A stretch of DNA of 20,126 nt from Cyclobacteriaceae bacterium (GTDB lineage: Bacteria; Bacteroidota; Bacteroidia; Cytophagales; Cyclobacteriaceae): NCBI GenBank assembly GCA_025363495.1, contig JANYDR010000419.1, positions 1-20,126 of the forward strand, given 5' to 3'. Positions 14,936-20,126 of the stretch are shown piece after piece. The notes beneath the pieces are model-generated. The model saw only the letters and a program-made list of their open reading frames with translations, did not search any database and was not told where the DNA came from. Position numbers and translations under genes: made by a program. Positions within the stretch are counted from its first letter, which is position 1, and every line of letters begins with the position of its first letter.

Positions 14936-15337
14936 ATGAAGAAATTAGTGCTTTTTGCGGCCCTGGTAATGATTACCACCGCCGGCTTCAGCCAGACCGC
15001 GGCTGCCAACACGGCCACCAAATCCGACGTGGCGGTGCCGGTTTTTGATACACAGAATTTTGATTTTGGAAAAATCAAACAGGGCGTACCGGCTACGCAT
15101 GAGTTTACGTTTACAAACAAGAGCAAAGTACCAATGGTAATTGCTACCGTATCCGCTTCTTGCGGTTGCACTACTCCGGATTGGTCAAAGGATCCAATTC
15201 CTCCTGGTGGTCAGGGCTTTGTAAAAGCTACGTATAATGCAGCAGGAGTTGGTGCCTTCGATAAATCCGTAACGGTTATGGCCAATGTTGAAAGCGGTGT
15301 TGTAGTACTTCGCATTCATGGTGAAGTCGCTCCTTAA
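14936..15337 (+). CDS. Secreted DUF1573 protein
   Basis: Small exported protein of 133 residues. The signal peptide (about 1-20; MKKLVLFAALVMITTAGFSQ) is followed by a single Ig-like DUF1573 domain (about 38-131) with the hallmarks FDFGKIKQGVPATHEFTFTN, the conserved SCGCTTP (two Cys) and PPGGQGFVKATYNA. These domains are abundant in Bacteroidota envelope proteins and resemble ASH/MSP-type beta sandwiches; no reaction is known. It is divergent from the two-component operon and shares its upstream region, including the tandem TTAACA array, so co-regulation is plausible. A strong terminator follows 23 nt after the stop. Confidence 0.92.
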   Translation: MKKLVLFAALVMITTAGFSQTAAANTATKSDVAVPVFDTQNFDFGKIKQGVPATHEFTFTNKSKVPMVIATVSASCGCTTPDWSKDPIPPGGQGFVKATYNAAGVGAFDKSVTVMANVESGVVVLRIHGEVAP

Positions 15338-15360
15338 TTGATTTAGAAAATTAATAAAAT

Positions 15361-15393
15361 AAAAAAAGTCAGGCATATCGCCTGACTTTTTTT
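15361..15393. terminator. Bidirectional intrinsic terminator
   Basis: Seven A, stem gtcaggc, loop atatc, stem gcctgac, then seven T. The A-stem-T symmetry lets it work on both strands, ending the DUF1573 transcript from the left and the DUF1080 transcript from the right, which converge here. Confidence 0.9.
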
Positions 15394-15401
15394 ATGCCTT
15401 G

Positions 15402-15430
15402 TCCGCCATAGCAGTCTCAGCGAAGGCGGA
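15402..15430. repeat. Small palindromic intergenic repeat (tccgcc...ggcgga)
   Basis: The arms tccgcc (15402-15407) and ggcgga (15425-15430) flank a 17-nt centre containing agcgaa-like text. I recall similar tccgcc...agcgaaggcgga palindromes as dispersed repeats in other bacterial genomes, but copy number cannot be judged from this window. It sits between the terminator and the DUF1080 stop. Confidence 0.5.
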
Positions 15431-15444
15431 TGATATCATTAACA

Positions 15445-16188
15445 CTACAACTCTCTTATCCAGATATTTCTATAGCTCACAGGATTACCGTGGTTTTGCA
15501 ACTTAAGCGAAGCTTTTCCGTGTGGTTGATACACCGGGAAGCCTTTGTATTCCGTCGGCCCGATGATCTGATAATTGTTTAATGTCACAACTCCATTGTG
15601 AAATACCGTGACAGCACCCTGCGTGATAACACGACCATTCTCCGTAAAGCGTGGTGCAGTATAAACTACATCATATGTTTGCCACTCACCAGGTTTGCGA
15701 CAAGCATTTACTAAAGGAATACCTTGTTTGTAAATAGAGCTGGCCTGCCCGTTAGAATACGTTGGACTTTCGTAACTGTCAAGCACCTGGAGTTCATAAC
15801 GTTCTTGTAAAAAAATTCCACTATTACCTCTTCCCTGGCCTTCACCTACTATCTCGGTTGGCGTACGCCATTCAATATGCAATTGCATATCACCAAATGT
15901 CTGTTTTGTTTTAATATCACCGGAAGCTTTTGATACAGTGAAGGCACCGTCTTTTACATCCCATTTGGCATCAGCTCCATTAAGATCGGTGAACTTGCTT
16001 AGGTCCTTTCCGTCAAATATTATGACTGCATCAGATGGTGCTTCACCATAATTTACACCGGCGGTAATCTTCTTAGGTTTAAGGTCCCAGACCTCTGTAA
16101 CTTTTGGATCGAGTGATTCGCGGGGAGCACCTTGTGCAAGGGCACCTGCCGATACAATACAAAAAGCGAAAACAATGTTGTAGCGCAT
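15445..16188 (-). CDS. Secreted DUF1080 protein (3-keto-disaccharide hydrolase domain family)
   Basis: Protein of 247 residues when started at the ATG at 16188, which opens a clean signal peptide (MRYNIVFAFCIVSAGALAQ). An in-frame extension to 16281 adds 31 residues unlike any export signal and is rejected. The DUF1080 domain covers nearly all of the mature protein: SDAVIIFDGKDLSKFTDLNG, then GRGNSGIFLQERYELQVLDS and KPGEWQTYDVVYTAPRF, ending KLQNHGNPVSYRNIWIREL. The fold is a concanavalin-like beta sandwich; members have been linked to 3-keto-glycoside hydrolysis and sugar binding in the periplasm, but the substrate here is unknown. It lies 96 nt downstream of the cupin gene on the same strand and ends at the shared terminator. 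Confidence 0.9.
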   Translation of the reverse strand: MRYNIVFAFCIVSAGALAQGAPRESLDPKVTEVWDLKPKKITAGVNYGEAPSDAVIIFDGKDLSKFTDLNGADAKWDVKDGAFTVSKASGDIKTKQTFGDMQLHIEWRTPTEIVGEGQGRGNSGIFLQERYELQVLDSYESPTYSNGQASSIYKQGIPLVNACRKPGEWQTYDVVYTAPRFTENGRVITQGAVTVFHNGVVTLNNYQIIGPTEYKGFPVYQPHGKASLKLQNHGNPVSYRNIWIREL

Positions 16189-16284
16189 GACTTGATTATT
16201 TTGGTTCAAATTAAATGTAAGAAAAAAAGGAGAATAATAGAATTGAGAAATAAGAAGTTGAGAAGGCTGGAGGCAACACAAACA

Positions 16285-16833
16285 TCAGAACATCACATAC
16301 TTTTTAATTAACTCTTTGTCCAATCCAATGACCTTTGCTTTTTTTGCCTGGCGACGCAGTATGAATTCGAATATACTCATCCATCCGGGCAGGTTGCTCT
16401 CACTGATCTCAAATAACCATGCAAGTGCAAGCCTGTTCTTAGGAAAACCTTTACTATTGGTTTCACCATCACGCGCAAGACCATAGCCAATCTGAAGTGA
16501 TTGCTCAAAGCCACGACTTGCAGGCCGAAGCTCTACAAGAAATTTGCAAGCTTTGCCGGAAGTGTTGAAGAAACGATGATTGATATTAGTGAGGGCCGTA
16601 ATTGTCTGCCCGGGCAAAAGAGTATGAATTGTCTTTCCCGCTTCAACTTTTAATTCTCCATCAAGACAATCAAATTTTTCTGAATAAGTTTTGTGATAGT
16701 GGATACCAACTCCGCCCTTTGGTGCTAGTTCAACTTCTACCAAGGTAGATTCACCATTGGTTTCTTCCGACGTTTTCAGAAAGGTTACGTAATCTTTCTG
16801 AATGGGATTATAAATGCGCCTGGGATTTTCCAT
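16285..16833 (-). CDS. Cupin-domain protein
   Basis: Cytosolic-looking protein of 182 residues with one cupin barrel (about 28-105). Cupin motif 1 is complete: H45-x-H47-x4-E52-x6-G59. Motif 2 has P74-G75 and H86-x3-N90, so all metal ligands (H45, H47, E52, H86) are present and a mononuclear metal site is likely. The C-terminal part (about 110-182) is helical and lysine-rich, with no recognised domain. Whether it is an enzyme (dioxygenase or isomerase) or a binding protein cannot be told. It is upstream of the DUF1080 gene, but the 96-nt gap leaves joint transcription uncertain. A TAACTTTA element ends 7 nt before the ATG. Confidence 0.85.
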   Translation of the reverse strand: MENPRRIYNPIQKDYVTFLKTSEETNGESTLVEVELAPKGGVGIHYHKTYSEKFDCLDGELKVEAGKTIHTLLPGQTITALTNINHRFFNTSGKACKFLVELRPASRGFEQSLQIGYGLARDGETNSKGFPKNRLALAWLFEISESNLPGWMSIFEFILRRQAKKAKVIGLDKELIKKYVMF

Positions 16834-16840
16834 AGCATAA

Positions 16841-16848
16841 TAAAGTTA
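16841..16848 (-). promoter_or_regulatory. Possible -7 element of the cupin gene
   Basis: The minus strand reads TAACTTTA, one base off TAnnTTTG, 7 nt before the ATG at 16833. It fits the very short leaders seen at other genes here but is weak alone. Confidence 0.3.
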
Positions 16849-16930
16849 GCCAAAATTTATTATTCCTACTTGTCATGTTGCCGTGCTTGGGTAAAACTAT
16901 ACTTCTAAGAGGCTTCCGAAATAAAAACTC

Positions 16931-17085
16931 TTTGCCACGGATGCTTACGAATAAAGAAATAAAAAACTTCTGGTGCGATTAAATTTTCACTGATTGGCAG
17001 CGAAGCTGCATCAATCTGCGAAAATCTTTTCAATTATAAGTAGTTTTCTGCAAAGTCCGTGTTCATCTGTGGCATCCGTGGCTAA
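16931..17085. repeat. Intergenic element with 11-bp inverted ends (gccacggatgc / gcatccgtggc)
   Basis: Perfect reverse-complement ends lie at 16934-16944 and 17072-17082, about 150 bp apart. Inside is a hairpin gcagc-gaa-gctgc (16997-17009). The right half (tccgtgttcatctgtggcatccgtggc in plain reading, 17056-17082) is in a style I recall from dispersed intergenic sequences in Bacteroidota and other phyla. No transposase is present. It could be a MITE-like or REP-like element. Confidence 0.55.
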
Positions 17086-17170
17086 AGGTTCTCGCGCAGC
17101 AATGACGAAGTTGACAATCCGTTTCTTAGGATCCATCAAAATGAAATATAACTTGACAAAACAGGACTAT

Positions 17171-17962
17171 TCACTCCCGATTATACCTGTCAATAATAGC
17201 CTGGCTGATAAGTTGATAAATCTCTGCCATGGCGGGATCATCTTTTAAAAATTCCATGTGATGATCCAGAATTTCAAGGTCGCTGCGAATGGCCGGACCC
17301 GTCTGCGAATTTTCGGGCCCGACGGATAAACTCTTGTTGATGGTCTCTGTGATCAGGGGCTTGAGGAGATCAAAACTTAAACTGTTTTTCTCAAGAATCT
17401 CCTTTGAAAGAGTAAGCATGTAGTTGGTAAAATTAGACGCAAACACAGCTGCGACATGGAGTGCTTTGCGTTCTTCCGAGCCAATCTTTCTTACATTGTT
17501 ACTAATGGCCTTCGCCAGAAGCATCATTATTTTTTCGATTTCTTCCGTATTACTTTCAATAAAAATCGGAACGGTTTTGAAATCAACGCGCTTGCTCTTA
17601 CTGAAGGTTTGTAGCGGATAAAATGATCCGATGTTATCAATGGCCGCAAATTGTAAAATATTTAAAGGCTGACTGCCCGATGTTTGAATCAAAAATGCCT
17701 CGTCCGGTAAAATTATCTCTGTCGCCACTTCTTTGATAGCATCGTCACTGATGGCAATAATGAAAACTTTTGATGTGCTGGTAGAAAAATCCAAAGAAGT
17801 TTTTACTTCTGCCTGGTATAATCTTCCTGTCAATGCTTCTGCATGTCTGGAATTTCTGCTGTAAACTTCCGTTACTATGAACCCAGCGTTGTCGAGAGCA
17901 GGTGCCAGATGCCAGGCGAGATTTCCGGAGCCGATGAAGGATACTTTGGGTTGTTCGGGCAT
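17171..17962 (-). CDS. DUF2520 / Rossmann-fold NADP-binding oxidoreductase-like protein
   Basis: Protein of 263 residues with an N-terminal Rossmann domain (about 5-125) opening with the dinucleotide motif VSFIGSGNLAWHLAPAL (7-23) and containing VFIIAISDDAI. A helical DUF2520 domain follows (about 130-260) with GSFYPLQTFSKSK, a conserved KALHVAAVFASNFTNYML, and the end SDLEILDHHMEFLKDDPAM. The architecture resembles pyrroline-5-carboxylate reductase and F420-dependent NADP reductases, but the substrate is unknown. It is downstream of the cysteine desulfurase on the same strand, separated by a 145-bp gap filled by an inverted repeat, so it is probably its own transcript. Confidence 0.9.
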   Translation of the reverse strand: MPEQPKVSFIGSGNLAWHLAPALDNAGFIVTEVYSRNSRHAEALTGRLYQAEVKTSLDFSTSTSKVFIIAISDDAIKEVATEIILPDEAFLIQTSGSQPLNILQFAAIDNIGSFYPLQTFSKSKRVDFKTVPIFIESNTEEIEKIMMLLAKAISNNVRKIGSEERKALHVAAVFASNFTNYMLTLSKEILEKNSLSFDLLKPLITETINKSLSVGPENSQTGPAIRSDLEILDHHMEFLKDDPAMAEIYQLISQAIIDRYNRE

Positions 17963-17993
17963 TACCTTAAATATGTTGATTCACTATCACAGC

Positions 17994-18087
17994 TTCGGCA
18001 TTTAAAATTCGACATTGGGCTTTCGATGTTCTGAATTTTCAGATGGAAAACAAAAATTTCGAATGCCGAACGCCGAATATCGAAGTG
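17994..18087. repeat. Intergenic inverted repeat with 7-bp cgaannn sub-repeats
   Basis: The arms 17994-18009 and 18055-18070 pair at 14 of 16 positions (core ttcggcatt / aatgccgaa). The right arm continues as a 7-bp tandem run, cgaatgc-cgaacgc-cgaatat-cgaagtg (18060-18087). A small hairpin ctgaa-tt-ttcag lies in the middle (18031-18042). It occupies most of the gap between the cysteine desulfurase and the DUF2520 gene and looks like a dispersed palindromic repeat; it might also act as a terminator or attenuator. Confidence 0.6.
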
Positions 18088-18107
18088 GATTAAGTTAGGA
18101 CGAAGAG

Positions 18108-19247
18108 TCAGACACTCACCTTGACCATCTCACTCAACTTCTCACAGGCAAAATCAATGTCTTCGTTTGTATTGTATTTGCTGAATGAAAATCTCACAGC
18201 TCCACGTTTTGAATTCGGATACAATGCACCCAACACATGAGAACCGGTTGCGGCACCGCTACTGCAAGCACTTCCGCCAGACGCAGAGATGCCGGCGAGA
18301 TCAAGATTAAAAAGCAGCATATCATTTTCCTCTGACTCCGGAAGACTTATATTCAATACCGTATAAAGACTTCCGTCGAGGTTTGCTGAATCACCATTGA
18401 AGGAAATACCGGGAATATTTTCTTTGAGCCTTTGAATCATTCTTGCCTTAAGTGCTTTAACATGAGATTCGTGTTCGCCCATATCGCGATAGGAAATTTC
18501 CAATGCTTTCGCCAATCCTATAATACCATATACGTTTTCAGTACCGCCTCTCATGTTGCGCTCCTGTGAGCCCCCATGTATGAACTGATCAATTTTACGA
18601 CCCTTCCGGATATACATGAAACCAACTCCTTTTGGTCCATGAAATTTGTGTGCACCTGCAGTCATACCACAAACATGCAGCTCTTTCATGTTGTGGCGAT
18701 AATGCCCCATTGTCTGAACAGTATCAGAATGGAAGAAAGCGTTGTATTGCTTGGTAAGTTCTCCAACACGGTGAATGTCAAGAAGATTTCCGACCTCATT
18801 GTTGGCATGCATGAGCGATACCAGTGCGTTGGGATATTTTTCTAAAAGTTTTTCCAGGTGAGTCATATCCACATGACCCTTGTCATCGAGATTCACATGG
18901 TGTAATTCAATAGCGCCCTGTTTTTCAAGAATCTCCAGTGTGTGTGTCACCGCATGATGTTCAATAGGTGTTGAAATGGCATGTTTAATGTCGTATGATT
19001 TAACACCACTAATAATAAGAGTATTGTCGGCTTCGGTACCTCCGGAAGTGAAAATGATTTCTCCTGGGGTGCAGTTGAGAAGTTCGGCAATTTTTTTTCT
19101 GGAAGATTCAATAGCCGCCCGAACCGTTCTGCCATGAGCGTGAGTTGAGGATGGATTGCCAAAGTTCTCCAGCATGAAAGGCTTCATCGTTTCAAAAACT
19201 TCCGGATCGAGCGGAGTGGTGGCGGCATTGTCGAGGTATACTCTCAT
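18108..19247 (-). CDS. Cysteine desulfurase (NifS/IscS family)
   Basis: PLP enzyme of 379 residues that converts cysteine to alanine plus an enzyme-bound persulfide for Fe-S clusters or tRNA thiolation. Visible features: the opening VYLDNAATTPLD, SGGTEADN (68-75), the histidine pair H97-H98 in PIEHHAV, D175 in HSDTVQT, the PLP lysine K201 in AGAHKFHGPKGVGF, and the persulfide cysteine C328 in SGGSACSSGAATGSHVL. The longer consensus around that Cys fits group I (NifS/IscS) rather than SufS. The start is taken at 19247, giving the canonical MRVYLDNAATT; ATG at 19256 is an alternative, and a TTG at 19271 is unlikely. It sits about 26 nt after the phosphohexomutase gene on the same strand. No scaffold gene (iscU, nifU) is nearby. 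Confidence 0.94.
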   Translation of the reverse strand: MRVYLDNAATTPLDPEVFETMKPFMLENFGNPSSTHAHGRTVRAAIESSRKKIAELLNCTPGEIIFTSGGTEADNTLIISGVKSYDIKHAISTPIEHHAVTHTLEILEKQGAIELHHVNLDDKGHVDMTHLEKLLEKYPNALVSLMHANNEVGNLLDIHRVGELTKQYNAFFHSDTVQTMGHYRHNMKELHVCGMTAGAHKFHGPKGVGFMYIRKGRKIDQFIHGGSQERNMRGGTENVYGIIGLAKALEISYRDMGEHESHVKALKARMIQRLKENIPGISFNGDSANLDGSLYTVLNISLPESEENDMLLFNLDLAGISASGGSACSSGAATGSHVLGALYPNSKRGAVRFSFSKYNTNEDIDFACEKLSEMVKVSV

Positions 19248-19273
19248 GGTATTCATGATTTGCAGGGGCAAAT

Positions 19274-20126
19274 TTACGATTTTATGATCGTTTGTATGTC
19301 CTGGATTATTTTATTTGCCAGCGCATCTGCCTTTGCTGCATCCTGTGATTCTGCGTAAATGCGGATGATTGGCTCAGTGTTTGATTTGCGAAGGTGTACC
19401 CATTCTTTTTGACCTTCAAAATCGATCTTTACGCCATCGATTGTATTAATTTTCTCATGCTTGTACTTTGCCCTTATGTCTTCCAACACCTTGTCGACAT
19501 CAATCGCTGGTGTTAATTCAATTTTATTTTTTGAAATAAAGTAAGACGGATAGGAAGCCCTCAATGCTGATGCTTTAAGTTTTGATTTGGCCAGGAGGGA
19601 AAGAAATAATCCGATCCCAATGAGAGCATCACGGCCATAGTGAAAATCCGGAACAATTATACCCCCGTTCCCTTCGCCACCAATAACTGCCTTTGTCTCT
19701 TTCATGGCGGTGACTACATTCACTTCACCGACTGCGGCCGCCGTATACCTACCTTTTGTTTTTTCAGTAACATCGCGAAGGGCACGTGTTGACGATAAAT
19801 TTGAAACAGTGTTTCCTTTTTTCTTCTGAAGTACGTAATCGGCGACAGCCACGAGTGTATATTCTTCACCAAAGGGTTTGCCATCCTCCTGAATAAAGGC
19901 AAGGCGATCTACGTCCGGATCAACAACTATTCCAAGATCACACTTTTCGTTTTTTACGATCTTGCTGATCTCCTTTAAATGTTCAGGAAGCGGTTCAGGG
20001 TTGTGTGGAAAATGTCCGGTAGGTTCGCAATAAAGTTTTTTTATTTTTTTTACGCCAAGGGCTTCAAGTAATTTCGGAATGGCAATGCCACCGCTGGAGT
20101 TAACGGCATCAATAGCAATTTTGAAG
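19274..20126 (-). CDS. glmM: Phosphoglucosamine mutase-type phosphohexomutase (N-terminus beyond window)
   Basis: The last 283 residues of an alpha-D-phosphohexomutase. The fragment begins in domain 2 (FKIAIDAVNSSGGIAIPKLL). It has the metal-binding loop as DPDVDRLAF (DGDGDR in many relatives), the sugar-binding loop GGEGNGG, and the C-terminal phosphate-binding loop SNTEPIIRIYAES. The catalytic-serine domain lies outside the window. The DPDVDR and GGEGNGG forms are usual for the Bacteroidota proteins annotated GlmM, which make glucosamine-1-phosphate for UDP-GlcNAc. Phosphomannomutase or phosphoglucomutase activity cannot be excluded without the N-terminus. It lies just upstream of the cysteine desulfurase and is probably in one transcript with it. 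Confidence 0.85.
   Translation of the reverse strand, partial: FKIAIDAVNSSGGIAIPKLLEALGVKKIKKLYCEPTGHFPHNPEPLPEHLKEISKIVKNEKCDLGIVVDPDVDRLAFIQEDGKPFGEEYTLVAVADYVLQKKKGNTVSNLSSTRALRDVTEKTKGRYTAAAVGEVNVVTAMKETKAVIGGEGNGGIIVPDFHYGRDALIGIGLFLSLLAKSKLKASALRASYPSYFISKNKIELTPAIDVDKVLEDIRAKYKHEKINTIDGVKIDFEGQKEWVHLRKSNTEPIIRIYAESQDAAKADALANKIIQDIQTIIKS

Larger units (their letters stand above)
16834..17170. other. Non-coding gap of 337 bp
   Basis: No credible gene is seen between the DUF2520 stop and the cupin start. Short plus-strand ORFs here have no recognisable protein features. The left end holds the cupin upstream region, and the middle is an inverted-repeat element at 16931-17085. The remaining 85 bp to the DUF2520 stop show nothing I can name. 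Confidence 0.7.

Noticed and set aside
16189..16281. N-terminal extension of the DUF1080 gene
   Set aside because: The extra 31 residues precede a perfect signal peptide starting at 16188, and an exported protein would not have such a leader.
19248..19271. TTG start extending the cysteine desulfurase
   Set aside because: It would add residues before the canonical MRVYLDNAATT opening; ATG codons at 19247 and 19256 are better.
1..20126. Search for tRNA or rRNA genes, transposases, phage genes, toxin-antitoxin or defence genes
   Set aside because: None could be supported by reading; the genes are housekeeping or envelope families.

Overview
The window is ordinary chromosomal DNA of a member of the Bacteroidota, most likely a Cytophagales-type organism. 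This rests on protein style and regulation: several upstream regions carry the Bacteroidota -7 element TAnnTTTG, Shine-Dalgarno sequences are mostly absent, and families common in this phylum occur (DUF2911, DUF1573, DUF1080, DUF2520). No rRNA, tRNA, phage, transposase or CRISPR was seen. The genus call is inference.

Layout. 1-4929 (minus strand): the rod-shape and cell-wall elongation operon mreB-mreC-mreD-mrdA-rodA. Its genes abut or overlap by start/stop codons, and rodA runs off the left edge. 5101-6627: purH, with a good promoter and a short leader. 6761-7202: a small heptad-repeat (coiled-coil) gene built of 63-bp tandem repeats, broken by a stop codon and a 2-nt deletion. 7281-9234: a methionine/glutamine aminotransferase and omega-amidase pair. 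9296-11910 (plus strand): tdk, recO and a THUMP-domain rRNA methyltransferase (RlmL-like). 11903-14782 (minus strand): a two-component operon in the order histidine kinase, secreted DUF2911 protein, OmpR-type regulator. 14936-15337 (plus): a secreted DUF1573 protein, ending at a strong bidirectional terminator. 15445-16833 (minus): a DUF1080 secreted protein and a cupin. 17171-17962 (minus): a DUF2520 Rossmann protein. 18108-20126 (minus): a cysteine desulfurase, preceded by the C-terminal part of a phosphoglucosamine-mutase-type phosphohexomutase that runs off the right edge.

How the genes work together. The Mre/PBP2/RodA proteins form the elongasome. The phosphohexomutase probably feeds UDP-GlcNAc into the same peptidoglycan pathway, although it lies in a separate operon. 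The aminotransferase and omega-amidase form a known metabolic couple: the amidase removes the alpha-ketoglutaramate made when glutamine is the amino donor. The histidine kinase, DUF2911 protein and regulator look like one signalling unit.

The most interesting non-coding signals are four: a tandem TTAACA array with 10-11-bp spacing in front of the two-component operon, a probable regulator binding site; a perfect 13-bp inverted repeat between the omega-amidase and the heptad-repeat gene; the broken 63-bp repeat gene; and three different palindromic intergenic repeats. I found no convincing new multi-gene defence or mobile system. Most of the window is housekeeping.
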